From NCBI GenBank assembly GCA_963729215.1, contig CAVSND010000028.1:1-64000 (forward strand): a stretch of 64,000 bases of DNA, written 5' to 3'. Source of the stretch: CAVQJU01 sp963729215. GTDB lineage: Bacteria; Acidobacteriota; Vicinamibacteria; Vicinamibacterales; CAVVIG01. Under the pieces are notes generated by a model. The model saw nothing but the letters and a program-made list of their open reading frames with translations, did no database searches and was not told the DNA's origin. Positions 1-8,476 of the stretch are shown here, piece after piece (positions within the stretch are counted from its first letter, which is position 1; each line of letters opens with the position of its first letter). The position numbers were made by a program, and so were the translations under genes.

Positions 1-1
1 A

Positions 2-34
2 GGTCAGCAGGGCGCATCTGGCGCCCCGCTGACC
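2..34 (-). terminator. Hairpin downstream of the NHL-repeat gene
   Basis: A long inverted repeat lies 7 bases beyond the stop of the minus-strand NHL gene. The outer arms are GGTCAGC and GCTGACC. The inner arms GGGCGC and GCGCCC are separated by a short loop, with one mismatch between the inner and outer arms. Stability and position fit an intrinsic terminator, but the window edge hides any following T-run. Confidence 0.55.
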
Positions 35-41
35 CGTCTTA

Positions 42-3017
42 TCAGTTGAAACGGCCGATCGCGATTGTTTTGGGATTGAGCGTGTGGACTTGTTGCCAGC
101 CGGCAATGTCCTCGTAGGACCACACGCCGGGCGCGCCAAAGTCGATGATCACCTCGTCGTGCCCGTTGCCGTCCAGGCCGCCGACTGTGATGCCTTCGGT
201 CGTGAGGCCGTTCAATGGCGCCCACGCCGTGCCGTTCTGCAGCACCCACACGCCGATGCCAGCACCGAAGTCGATCACGAGATCCCGCACTCCGTTGCCA
301 TCCAGATGCCACCTGCCACGACGCGCGTGGCGTCGTGCGTGTTGATCTGCGACCACGTCGCGCCGTTCAGAAGGCTCCCCACGCCGTACCCCGGAAAGTT
401 CACGACCAGATCGTCGCGGCCGTTACCATCCAGATCGGTGGTGAGCATCGAGGTCACTTCGGATCGGTTCAGTTGTGACCACGCCCCATGGCCATACACC
501 CAGACGCCGTAACCCGGAAAGTCGGCGATCAGCTCCTGTGGCCCGTCGCCGTCGAGATCGGCGGCAGCCAGGAACGAAGCGTCAGATGCATTCAACTGGG
601 TCCACACGTCATTGTCCCCGTCATACAACCACACCCCCTGGCCAGAAAAGACAAACGCACCTAATTCGGCGCTCCCGTCCATGCTGCCCTTGGTATCGAC
701 CGCCACCATCGCCGTGGGACTCGCCGCATTGAGCTGAAACCAGAAGTCGGTATCGTCGGTGTCCCTCAGCCAAATCCACAAGCCGACTCCCGGTCCGAAG
801 TCGACGATCAGGCCGTCATGGTTTCGATTTTCGCGGTATGTCAGGAACTTCTTCGCCGTCAGCGTCTTCACCTGGCTCCAGGTTTCACCCTTCCGTAGCC
901 AGATACAGATCCCCGGCCCGAAGTCCACCACGACACTGGACAGCATCGGCGCCGTGGTTCGAATGGTGTTGTTCCGGCTGTCGGCCACGTACAGGAAGCC
1001 TTGCGGGCTCACGGCGATACCCACAGGCACGTTGAAAAATCCGAACTGCCCGTAAAATTCGTTCCCGAGACATCCTGGGCAGCCCGCAATCGTCGTCACC
1101 ACACCTCCGGAGGTCACCTTCCGGATCGTCTGATTGTCGGTATCGGCGACATACAACGTCCCCGCGCTGTCCACCGCAATCCCTTGGGCCCGCTGAACCG
1201 GGCGGCGCTGCCGGTGCCGTTGGTGCTCCCGAACGATCCGGCCAGCCCGGCAAGCGTTGTCACCACCCCCGCGGCGTGATCTTGCGGATCGTGGCGTTGC
1301 TCGTGTCGGCGACATACACGTTCCCGCGCACTGTCAACTGCCACCCCTTGCGGACGATTGAATCGCGCGGCGCTGCCCGTCCCGTCGGTGCTTCCGAACG
1401 ACCCCGCCAGGCCCGCCAGCGTCGTGACGATGCCACCAGGCGCAATTTTGCGAATTGTGTGGCTGGCGTTATCCGCCACGTACAAGGTCCCCGTGCTGTC
1501 CACGGCAATCCCGCTTGGAGCGTTGAAGCGCGCGGCACTGCCCGTCCCGTCGACGGCACCAGGAGACCCAGCCAGACCGGCAAGTGTCGTCACCGCGCCG
1601 CCGGGCGTAATCGTCCTGATGGTGTTACTGCCATCCGCCACGTACACCATGCCCGCGCTGTCCACAGCCACTGCGCGTGGAAGACTGAACCGCGCGGCGC
1701 TGCCCGTTCCATCAACGCTTCCCGGCGAGCCAGCGACGCCCGCGAACGTCGTCACCACCCCAGCCGGCGTGATCTTGCGGATCGTGTTGTTGCTCCGGTC
1801 CGCGACGTAGGCATTGCGGCTCGCATCGAGCGCGACACCAAACGGTAACCCGAAGCGTGCCCCCGCGCCCGTCCCGTCGGCCGAGCCAAAGCTGCCGACG
1901 AAGCCCGCCAGCGTAGTCACCACGCCGCCTGGCGCAATCTTCCTGATCGTGTCGTTTATCGCGTCGGCGACATACACGGTGCCCCCGGCGTTCAGCGCCA
2001 CTTCTTCTGGATTGCCGAAACGTGCGTTGGTGCCCGTGCCGTCGGCGCCCCCAATGGCGCCCGCAAGGCCTGCCAGCGTCGTGACGACGCCGGTCGCCGT
2101 AACAACCTGGCGAATCGTGTTGTTGTTCCTGTCAGCGACATACAGCGTGCCCGCGCCGTCGACCGCCAGGCCTGCAGGAGCGTTGAACCGCGCAGCGCTG
2201 CCTGTCCCGTCGGTGCTTCCGAAATTCCCTGCCAGACCCGCCAGCGTCGTGACGACGCCGCCCGCCGTGATTTTTCTGATCGCGTTATTGCCGGAGTCAG
2301 CCACGTACACGACGCCGGCGCCGTCCACCGCAAGCCCCAGAGGTTGATTGAATCGCGCGGCGGTCCCGGTCCCATCGACACTGCCGGTGGAACCTGCCAG
2401 GCCGGCCAGCGTCGTGACGACTCCGCCGGCCGTGATCTGCCTGATCGTCGCATTGTTGCTATCGGCGACATACACCGTGCCTGCAGCGTCAACGGCGATT
2501 CCTCGAGGGGCGAAGAATCGCGCGGCGCTGCCCGTGCCGTCGGTGCTTCCGACGTTTCCCGCCAGGCCTGCCAGCGTGCTCACGACTCCTGCGGTGGTAA
2601 TCTTCCGGATCGTGTGATTGAAGGTATCGGTGACGTACAGCGTGCCGACGTTGTCAATGGCGATCCGGCTGGGATTGCTGAACTTCGCGACGTCGCCTGC
2701 TCCATCGGCGTTTCCGCAACCCATCTCGCCGCCGGCTAAATCCGTTACAACGCCCGCCGCCGTGACCTTCTTGATCCGGCAGTTGGCGGCATCCGTTACG
2801 TAGAGCGTGCCCGAACCGTCAACGGCAATGGCCGTGGGGTTATTGAATCGCGCGTCGCTGCCCGTCCCAACGTTGTCTCCGGCCGGCGACGCGCCCGCCA
2901 ACACTCGAAGGGACGACGCCCGCCTTGAGCGGACGCATCGGACGCCCCCAAGCCGAGAAGTATCGAGACAGAGAACGCGCAGAGAAACGATCGCCGTTGC
3001 CGAAATGGCTGCAGCAT
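42..3017 (-). CDS. Secreted NHL-repeat protein with C-terminal FG-GAP-like repeats (frameshifted)
   Basis: The product is probably an exported beta-propeller protein; its ligand is unknown. The start at 3017 is favoured because GGAGGAG lies 8 bases upstream and the first 31 residues form a signal peptide ending DASAQ. About ten tandem units of roughly 57 residues follow, each with the pattern ARFNxPxGIAVDxxGTLYVADxxNxTIRKI, typical of NHL repeats. The last 270 residues carry repeats like DLDGNGRDDLVVDF followed by GVW, resembling FG-GAP/VCBS units. The frame changes near 2925 (after the signal peptide), 1345, 1275, 1195 and 300. Near 1195 a CCC run reads correctly if it was originally CCCC. 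The repeat pattern continues across every break, so sequencing error is more likely than decay, but a pseudogene cannot be excluded. Confidence 0.7.
1060..2890 (-). repeat. Tandem ~171-bp repeats encoding NHL units
   Basis: Roughly 57-codon units repeat head to tail within the NHL gene. Recurrent DNA words such as the codons for TLAGLAG and DGTGSAARF appear about every 171 bases. Such arrays are prone to slippage and to misassembly, which bears on the frame breaks here. Confidence 0.75.
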
Positions 3018-3370
3018 CTGATGATCTCCTCCCACACCGCGCCATGAACGAACCACGACGTGGCCGCTCCCTGGCGCTGATGCGGAACCGTCTATCCGGG
3101 AATGTGCGGACAGGCCGCAGAGAATGCTGCGCATCCACCTCAACTGTCGTCCCCCAAATGGGGTGATCTTGTGACGTCCGAGACGCGGGCGGATCCGTGA
3201 CGAATGACAAAAAGCCCCTGCTATGGAGCCTTTTCGATTTCATCGAGACACTTAGCGGAAGCGCGATTTCAATATTGGCCGGATTCCCGCGAATGGGACG
3301 TCAAGAACCTCTGATGAGCTGGCTGGGCTCTTGCTTTGCATCTCAACCGTTAGATCTGGGGTTGAGCGAC
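3018..3370. other. Divergent intergenic region
   Basis: This 353-base gap separates the NHL gene (minus) from the alpha/beta hydrolase (plus). An open frame runs through from 3197 in phase with the hydrolase, but its residues do not resemble the family, so it was not used as the start. Apart from the ribosome site GGAGGAG for the NHL gene at its left edge and a CCCC-AAAT-GGGG dyad near 3150, I see no clear element. Confidence 0.4.
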
Positions 3371-4219
3371 ATGATTGCCGACGTCAGCGACACACGGTTG
3401 TTCTATCAAACAGCCGGACACGGACGTCCGATCCTTCTGATGCACGGTGGTCTCGGCCTGGATCACACCTGCTTTCTGCCGTGGCTCGAGCCCCTCGCCG
3501 ACAACCGCACCCAGCTCGTCTTCTACGACCACCGCGGCAACGGCCGGTCGGCGCGGCCGGCCGACTGGAACGCCGTGACTCACGCGACGTGGGCCGACGA
3601 TGCCGACGCACTCCGCGCGCACCTGGGCCACGAGCGGGTCGTGGTGTTCGGACATTCTTATGGCGGCTTCCTCGCGCTCGAATACGCGCTTCGTCATCCC
3701 GACCGGGTCGACGGTCTGATCCTGTGCGGAACGGCCCCGTCGTTCGCGCATTTCCCGGACGCGCTGGCGAGAATCGGGCGGCGAGCAACCCCTGAGCAAT
3801 TGCGCGTCTTCGACACGATGCTCACGCTTCTCGATGACGATTCGCTGCGAGCGGCGTGGACCACGATCCTTCCGCTGTACTTCCGGCGCGAGGAGCCGGA
3901 AATCGGCGCGGCTCTCCTGAAGGACACGACCTTCAGCGCGGCTGCGTTCAATCACGTTGCATCCAACTTCATGCCGACGTTCAACCTCGAGGCGCGGCTG
4001 CCCGAGATCCAGGTGCCCGTACTGATTCTCGTTGGACGGCACGACTGGGTCATGCCGCCCGATCTTGCTGCTCAAAAACTCTGCGACGGTCTCCCCGACG
4101 CCGAGATGGTCGTGTTCGAGGAGAGCGGCCACTTGCCGTTCATCGAAGAGGCGGAGGCGTTCATCGACGTTGTTCGCCGCTGGATGAGCTCATATGGATC
4201 GGCGCGAAGAGCTGATTAG
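3371..4219 (+). CDS. Alpha/beta hydrolase (proline iminopeptidase-like)
   Basis: A cytosolic serine hydrolase of about 282 residues. From the ATG at 3371 the protein starts with the usual first strand (DTRLFYQTAG). It has the oxyanion-side HGG motif, a DHRGNGRS turn, and a nucleophile elbow GHSYGG with Ser near residue 96. The acid is in GRHDW (Asp near 225) and the base in SGHLPF (His near 253), so the triad is complete. It resembles peptidase family S33 and related C-C or epoxide hydrolases; the substrate cannot be told from sequence. An upstream in-frame ATG at 3197 would add 58 residues unlike the family. Its last 26 bases overlap the start of the LuxR-type regulator, suggesting co-transcription. 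Confidence 0.85.
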   Translation: MIADVSDTRLFYQTAGHGRPILLMHGGLGLDHTCFLPWLEPLADNRTQLVFYDHRGNGRSARPADWNAVTHATWADDADALRAHLGHERVVVFGHSYGGFLALEYALRHPDRVDGLILCGTAPSFAHFPDALARIGRRATPEQLRVFDTMLTLLDDDSLRAAWTTILPLYFRREEPEIGAALLKDTTFSAAAFNHVASNFMPTFNLEARLPEIQVPVLILVGRHDWVMPPDLAAQKLCDGLPDAEMVVFEESGHLPFIEEAEAFIDVVRRWMSSYGSARRAD

Positions 4220-5315
4220 TCTCGCCCGGCGCGCCTACCAGGCCTCGGTCGATTCGGCGAAGTGGCCGCTGTTTCTGGAACGTGCGAGCGCCTTCTTCGG
4301 CGGGTCGGTCACGGGTTTCCAGCACTATGGATCCGATCCGGGCAGTACTCGCGCCGACTTCGTGGGCATCGATCCCGCACACTATGCCGCGTATCGGTCG
4401 CATTACGCGGCAGTGAACCCCTGGACGAAGTGCGGCCATCGCCTCTACGAACCGGGGCGTGTCCTGGCCAGTGACTCGTTCGTGCACTTCTCCGATCTTC
4501 GACGCACGGAGTTCTACAACGACTTCCTGCGGGATGTCGGCATCGCGCACGCGTTCGGCGCCTGCCTCTTCCAGCGCGGGGAGGTGATTTCGAACCTCAC
4601 TGTGACACGCAGTCAAGCACACGGAGCTTTTCAGGAGCGGGAGCTCGCTCTGGCCCGCGTGCTGCTGCCGCACATGCGACAGGCGATCGAAATTCACGAG
4701 CGCCTCGGAGACCTCCAGGCGGCGTACGGCGCGTCGGCCGACGCCCTGGACCGCCTGTCGCACGGCGTCATCGTCGTCGACGGGCACGGGCGAGTGCTGT
4801 TTGTCAATCGCGCGGCTCGAGAGATAGTGATCGCGCGGGACGGCCTGGCGATCGTCGGCGGTGTCCTCGAGGCGGAACAGGTTTCCGTCCGACTCAAACT
4901 GCGAGTCCTGATCGGACGATCCATCCGGTCTGCCGCGGGCGACAGCTTGAAAGCTGCGGGGGCACTGAGAGTCTCGCGGCCTTCGATGCGACGGCCGTAC
5001 GCCGTGCTCGTCACCCCGCTGAGGCTGGCCGCCGCCGAGCGCACGGCACCTGGAATGGCGACGATTCTCGTGTCGGATCCCGAGCGGGAGATGGAGGCAG
5101 ATGCGACGGCCGTTCAAACTGCATACGGCCTGAGTCGCGCGGAGGCGCGGGTTGCCGGAGCGATCGCGGCCGACGAATCGGTGAGGCGGGCGGCCGATCG
5201 ACTCTGCCTCAGCGTCGATACCGTCCGGTGGCATTTGAAGCGAATCTACCGGAAGACTGACACGAACCGGCAAGCCGAGCTCGTCAAGCTCGTTCTCAAC
5301 ACGTCGATCCGATAG
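4194..5315 (+). CDS. LuxR-family transcriptional regulator
   Basis: A 373-residue DNA-binding regulator. The C-terminal ~60 residues (LSRAEARVAGAI...SVDTVRWHLKRIYRKT) are a LuxR/GerE helix-turn-helix. The long N-terminal part has no receiver Asp; it looks like a sensory region of GAF/PAS type, with a PAS-like stretch (GVIVVDGHGRVLFVNRAA) around residues 190-210. It overlaps the upstream hydrolase by 26 bases and is followed 8 bases later by a second, shorter LuxR-type gene, so the three probably form one unit. The signal sensed is unknown. Confidence 0.82.
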   Translation: MDRREELISLARRAYQASVDSAKWPLFLERASAFFGGSVTGFQHYGSDPGSTRADFVGIDPAHYAAYRSHYAAVNPWTKCGHRLYEPGRVLASDSFVHFSDLRRTEFYNDFLRDVGIAHAFGACLFQRGEVISNLTVTRSQAHGAFQERELALARVLLPHMRQAIEIHERLGDLQAAYGASADALDRLSHGVIVVDGHGRVLFVNRAAREIVIARDGLAIVGGVLEAEQVSVRLKLRVLIGRSIRSAAGDSLKAAGALRVSRPSMRRPYAVLVTPLRLAAAERTAPGMATILVSDPEREMEADATAVQTAYGLSRAEARVAGAIAADESVRRAADRLCLSVDTVRWHLKRIYRKTDTNRQAELVKLVLNTSIR

Positions 5316-5322
5316 CCAATCG

Positions 5323-6084
5323 ATGAAGCACGACGTCTTCCGGACGCTCGCGGATATTTTCGAGGCGGCCGGAGACGCCGCGCGCTTGCGCAAGCTTCAA
5401 CGTCATCTGGAAGAGACAGGCAGGATCACGGAGGGCGTGCGGCAGGATCTCGAGCTGGCGTGGCGGATTCACGAGAACGGTGCCGCGTTGACCCGCGAGC
5501 TGGAGCTTGCCAATGGCGTCCACAATCAGCTCGCCGCCGGTGTGATGGTCGTCGATCAAGAAGGCACCATCCTGTCCGCCAACACTGCTGCGAGGCGCCT
5601 GCTCCGGCCGGAGAACGGGCTGACGGCCGTCGATGGCCGGCTCCACGCCGCAAGTCCCGACGCGGCAGCGGCGCTCGCTGACGCGTTGCACCGCACCACG
5701 AGCGGTTCGCGCGTGCTCGGAAACGGACGCGTCATCCCGATTCCACGATCAGGGCTGCGTCCGTTGATCGTTCTCGTAGCCGGTCTGACGCCGCGCGCGC
5801 AGCGGATTCTCGACCGGCGCACCCATGTCAGCCTGCTGCTGCTTGATCCGGACGCCGCTCCTGGTACGAACGAGACCTTGCTCGAAGACCTCTACGGCCT
5901 CACCCCGCGCGAAGCGGAGCTGGCGTTGCTGCTGATGGCAGGCCTCACGCTTGAAGAAAGTGCGCGCAAACTTGGGGTCACGACGAACACCGTGCGCACC
6001 CTGCTCAAACGCGTCACGGCAAAGACTGACAGCCGCAGCCAGGCCGATCTCGTCCGTCGTCTGCATGCCGTGCCCCCCCTTTGA
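5323..6084 (+). CDS. Short LuxR-family regulator, likely paralogue of its neighbour
   Basis: A 253-residue regulator that repeats the architecture of the preceding gene without its first ~150 residues. A PAS-like segment (GVMVVDQEGTILSANTAA) around residues 68-86 is followed by a C-terminal LuxR/GerE domain (LTPREAELALLL...TTNTVRTLLKRVTAKT). Shared features with the upstream protein are the xGVxVVD start of the PAS-like segment, the LSANTAARRLL/FVNRAAREIV match, and the terminal QAxLVxxL. This suggests tandem duplication followed by truncation. The start ATG is 7 bases after the preceding stop, so the two are probably translated from one message. Confidence 0.8.
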   Translation: MKHDVFRTLADIFEAAGDAARLRKLQRHLEETGRITEGVRQDLELAWRIHENGAALTRELELANGVHNQLAAGVMVVDQEGTILSANTAARRLLRPENGLTAVDGRLHAASPDAAAALADALHRTTSGSRVLGNGRVIPIPRSGLRPLIVLVAGLTPRAQRILDRRTHVSLLLLDPDAAPGTNETLLEDLYGLTPREAELALLLMAGLTLEESARKLGVTTNTVRTLLKRVTAKTDSRSQADLVRRLHAVPPL

Positions 6085-6213
6085 AGGTTGGAGCACTCTT
6101 AAGTTCCGAGTCGTGAGTCTTGAGTTTCGCCGGGCATCCGACCACTCAGACTTGCGAGACATCCTAGCGGGTCGAGAAGATCGGCAGATGTGTTTTGGGT
6201 CTTGATTTATGCT

Positions 6214-6621
6214 ATGCGAATGTCGCTCGGGTACGACATCTACGCGGACATCGGTCTGCTGTACATCCGTGGCCAGGGCGTGATTACGCAAGACGAGCGG
6301 ATGGGCGCCATGTTGGCGTGGCTCCGCGATCCCCAGTACGAGGGCTGCACCGACGCGCTCATCGACCTGGCTGGCGTGAAGACGACGCCAAAGATGAGCG
6401 AATTGCGCGAGCTGATCGCGATGCTCAAGCAGCAGATGCCCGTCCGCGGCCCGCGACGGCTTGCCATGGTCACGTCCAAGCCCATCACGTTCGCCGTCGC
6501 ACGGACGTTCGAGCATCTGGTCCGGTCGCGAGGCCTCCCGCTCGAGGTCAAGGTGTTCATGAATCTTCGCCGGGCGTGGACATGGCTCAGGCCCGATACG
6601 CCGCCGTTTCAGCTGCGCTAG
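6214..6621 (+). CDS. Hypothetical protein, SpoIIAA/STAS-like fold
   Basis: A soluble protein of about 135 residues. The pattern is short strand, helix, then a buried ALIDLAGV strand, a second helix and the strand RRLAMVTS. It resembles the SpoIIAA-like proteins common in soil bacteria, where a STAS fold is used with or without phosphorylation. No catalytic motif is visible. ATG codons at 6214 and 6220 are both possible; a GTG at 6190 would add an unlikely leader. The gene stands alone after the LuxR pair, about 130 bases downstream. Confidence 0.62.
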   Translation: MRMSLGYDIYADIGLLYIRGQGVITQDERMGAMLAWLRDPQYEGCTDALIDLAGVKTTPKMSELRELIAMLKQQMPVRGPRRLAMVTSKPITFAVARTFEHLVRSRGLPLEVKVFMNLRRAWTWLRPDTPPFQLR

Positions 6622-6829
6622 CCGCTCACAAAACCGAGCGGTCTAGCACCATCCGTATGCACTGGCCGCCCTGGCTCCCGCCCTCTTCCTCGCGCTGACC
6701 CCCGGGTTCGGCGTCCAATACACCCAGTATCTCTGCCCACGACTGTTTGCGGCCTCACTTAGAGCTGGCGCGTTGTACGCCACCTCGTCCGGAGCGTCGG
6801 CGGGTGAATGCCGAGTAATCCCGGGATTG

Positions 6830-7003
6830 TTATTGGCCGATGAGGATGCGATAGACGAAGTGCGCCGCTTCAGTGGCTTTGAGCAGGATCGTGCACAGGA
6901 ACCCGATAGCAGCAGTGTGGGCGGCGGCATTCGACGTCGCGTACGCGACGCCTGTCAGCACCAACAGTCCAACAATCAGGCTGACCAGAAATCGACGTGT
7001 CAT
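6830..7003 (-). CDS. Small exported or membrane protein (57 aa)
   Basis: A short open frame starts MTRRFLVSLIVGLLVLTGVAYA, a good signal peptide or membrane anchor, and continues with a second hydrophobic stretch (AAIGFLCTILLKA), ending at TAA. No strong ribosome site is seen. I do not recognise the family. It fills the gap between the STAS-like gene and the DUF1801 operon on the same strand as the latter. Confidence 0.4.
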   Translation of the reverse strand: MTRRFLVSLIVGLLVLTGVAYATSNAAAHTAAIGFLCTILLKATEAAHFVYRILIGQ

Positions 7004-7031
7004 AGGCAGACCTACATCGGCGCCGATCTTA

Positions 7032-7451
7032 TCACTTGCCGTTCGCGCGGCGGGCCTTCGGCTTGCTCTTGCCCTTGAGATTCAGCGCGACCGCAGCCCG
7101 GATGAGATCCTTCAAGGCCGCCTCATCGAGCTTGTCACCTTCGTGGATGTCGATGGCGCGCCTGACGTTCCCATCGAGGCTGGAGTTGAAGAGACCTGAA
7201 GGGTCCTTCAGCGCAGCTCCCCTGGCGAACGTCATCTTGACGACGCTCTTATAAGTCTCTCCCGTGCAGACAATGCCGCCGTGGGAAAAGATGGGAGTCC
7301 CCATCCACTTCCATTCTTCGACGATCTCCGGGTCTGCGTCGTGGATGAGTCTGCGCAGCTTCGCGAGCGTCTTGCCGCGCCAGTCCCCGAGTTCCCTGAT
7401 CCTCTCGTCGATTAATGCAGACGCCGATTCCGGCGGGACGGGTTTCTTCAT
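7032..7451 (-). CDS. DUF1801-type (YdhG-like) protein
   Basis: A 139-residue cytosolic protein of the DUF1801/YdhG superfamily. The characteristic core is present: IHDADPEIVEEWKWMGTPIF, then KMTFARGAAL and a C-terminal lysine-rich tail. The biochemical role of the family is not established. The start at 7451 is preceded by GGAG (on the minus strand) and matches family length; an upstream in-frame ATG at 7532 overlaps the neighbouring gene. It is the third gene of an ArsR, SRPBCC, DUF1801 run, a grouping frequently seen in bacteria. Confidence 0.85.
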   Translation of the reverse strand: MKKPVPPESASALIDERIRELGDWRGKTLAKLRRLIHDADPEIVEEWKWMGTPIFSHGGIVCTGETYKSVVKMTFARGAALKDPSGLFNSSLDGNVRRAIDIHEGDKLDEAALKDLIRAAVALNLKGKSKPKARRANGK

Positions 7452-7494
7452 GTCAAGCTCCAACTCTCGAGGCGGCGCCAGAAGCGTGGCATGT

Positions 7495-8058
7495 TCAGGT
7501 CCGTGGGTTAGAGGGTGCCCGGGGACTCTCAATGCCGAACTGCCGTGCGTACTCGGCGTTCAGCCGCTGCCAACCGTCGAACTTCATTGCGTCGGGGCCG
7601 ACGAGACGTCCAATCGACTCGCCCGCGAGAAACCGGTCCAGCACATCGAAGCAGATGTGCCAGCCGGCCGCGCCCATGGCGATGTATCCGCGGTCGATGT
7701 TGTGCCAGAGGGTCAGTCGGGTGCCGCCGCCCACCGGCTCCAGTTCCCAGCGGATATCTTTTCCGCCCCAGTTGAATTCGAGCGCCTTCGGCGGGTCAGC
7801 GCGCTTTATCTGGGTCTCGGATACATACGGCGTCGGCGCTCCCACGGTCGAGAGTTGTGCGGTCCCGACGGTTCCGAGGTTCCGATCGGAATCGAACGGG
7901 GCCCATTCGCGTAGATGTGCGGGGTCAGTGAGCGCCTCCCAGACCCTGGCAGGAGGGTGGCGGAGGTCGCGGACGAGCACGAGCGTCCAGTTGTCGCCAT
8001 CCTTTCGGATTTCAGCGCCAGAGGCGGCACCTGGCGCGTACTGTTCACGGCTGCCCAT
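7495..8058 (-). CDS. SRPBCC-family (AHSA1-like) protein
   Basis: A 187-residue START/Bet v1-like protein. The AHSA1 signature is clear: an early strand WTLVLVRDLRHPPARVWEAL, then DPAHLREWAPF, a middle LEFNWGG, and a late TRLTLWHNI strand with the C-terminal helix GWHICFDVLDRFLAG. Members bind hydrophobic ligands or partners; the ligand here is unknown. Its first 14 bases overlap the end of the ArsR-type gene, so it is translationally coupled and probably controlled by that repressor. Confidence 0.88.
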   Translation of the reverse strand: MGSREQYAPGAASGAEIRKDGDNWTLVLVRDLRHPPARVWEALTDPAHLREWAPFDSDRNLGTVGTAQLSTVGAPTPYVSETQIKRADPPKALEFNWGGKDIRWELEPVGGGTRLTLWHNIDRGYIAMGAAGWHICFDVLDRFLAGESIGRLVGPDAMKFDGWQRLNAEYARQFGIESPRAPSNPRT

Positions 8059-8398
8059 GTCTTTTCTTTCCTTTCCTTTTCACCGGTCGCGTGTGTTCCA
8101 TTCGTTCCAGGTGTTTCTCCAGCGCATCGACGTGTTTCAACCAGAAACGCCGGAAGGGAATGAGCCAGGCGTCGAGCTCCATGAGCGGCTCCGGCCGCAG
8201 CCGATACAGGCGCCGCTGCGCTTCCGTTCGTGACGCCACGAACCCGGCCTCGCGTAACACTCGCAGGTGCTTTGACACGGTGGGCTGCGGCATACGCAGC
8301 TGACGCTCGATCTCGCCGACAGACTGCTCAGACGACGCGAGCAGGCTCAAGATCGCGCGCCGGTTCGGCTCCGCAATGATTTCGAAGGCGGGCTCCAT
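8045..8398 (-). CDS. ArsR-family transcriptional regulator
   Basis: A 117-residue winged-helix repressor. The helix-turn-helix is EPNRRAILSLLASSEQSVGE followed by QPTVSKHLRVLREAGFV, the standard ArsR recognition region. No metal-binding cysteine pair is visible, so it belongs to the non-metal branch usually paired with SRPBCC genes. It is the first gene of the operon. Its promoter at 8407-8436 contains tandem GGTATATAC motifs that are plausible operators for autoregulation. Confidence 0.88.
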   Translation of the reverse strand: MEPAFEIIAEPNRRAILSLLASSEQSVGEIERQLRMPQPTVSKHLRVLREAGFVASRTEAQRRLYRLRPEPLMELDAWLIPFRRFWLKHVDALEKHLERMEHTRPVKRKGKKRHGQP

Positions 8399-8406
8399 GG
8401 GGGTTA

Positions 8407-8445
8407 AACATACGCAAATAGGTATATACGTGTCAAGGTATATAC
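8407..8445 (-). promoter_or_regulatory. Sigma-70-like promoter and tandem operator of the ArsR operon
   Basis: On the minus strand TTGACA (8431-8436) is followed after 18 bases by TATGTT (8407-8412). Transcription would begin almost at the ATG, giving a very short or absent leader. Two direct copies of GGTATATAC (plus strand, 8421-8429 and 8437-8445) flank the -35 box at a 16-base period, fitting binding sites for the ArsR product. Confidence 0.5.
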
Positions 8446-8476
8446 AATGGGACGGGTCGATGCGTCGGCAGCCGGC

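Noticed and set aside
1060..2890. CRISPR-like array
   Set aside because: The regular ~171-bp periodicity encodes NHL protein repeats; there are no short identical repeats with unique spacers.
3197..3370. N-terminal extension of the alpha/beta hydrolase
   Set aside because: Fifty-eight extra residues do not resemble the family; the ATG at 3371 starts at the expected first strand.
6643..6930. 95-residue minus-strand frame
   Set aside because: Ser/Ala/Arg-rich with no domain, and in conflict with the small signal-peptide frame at 6830-7003.
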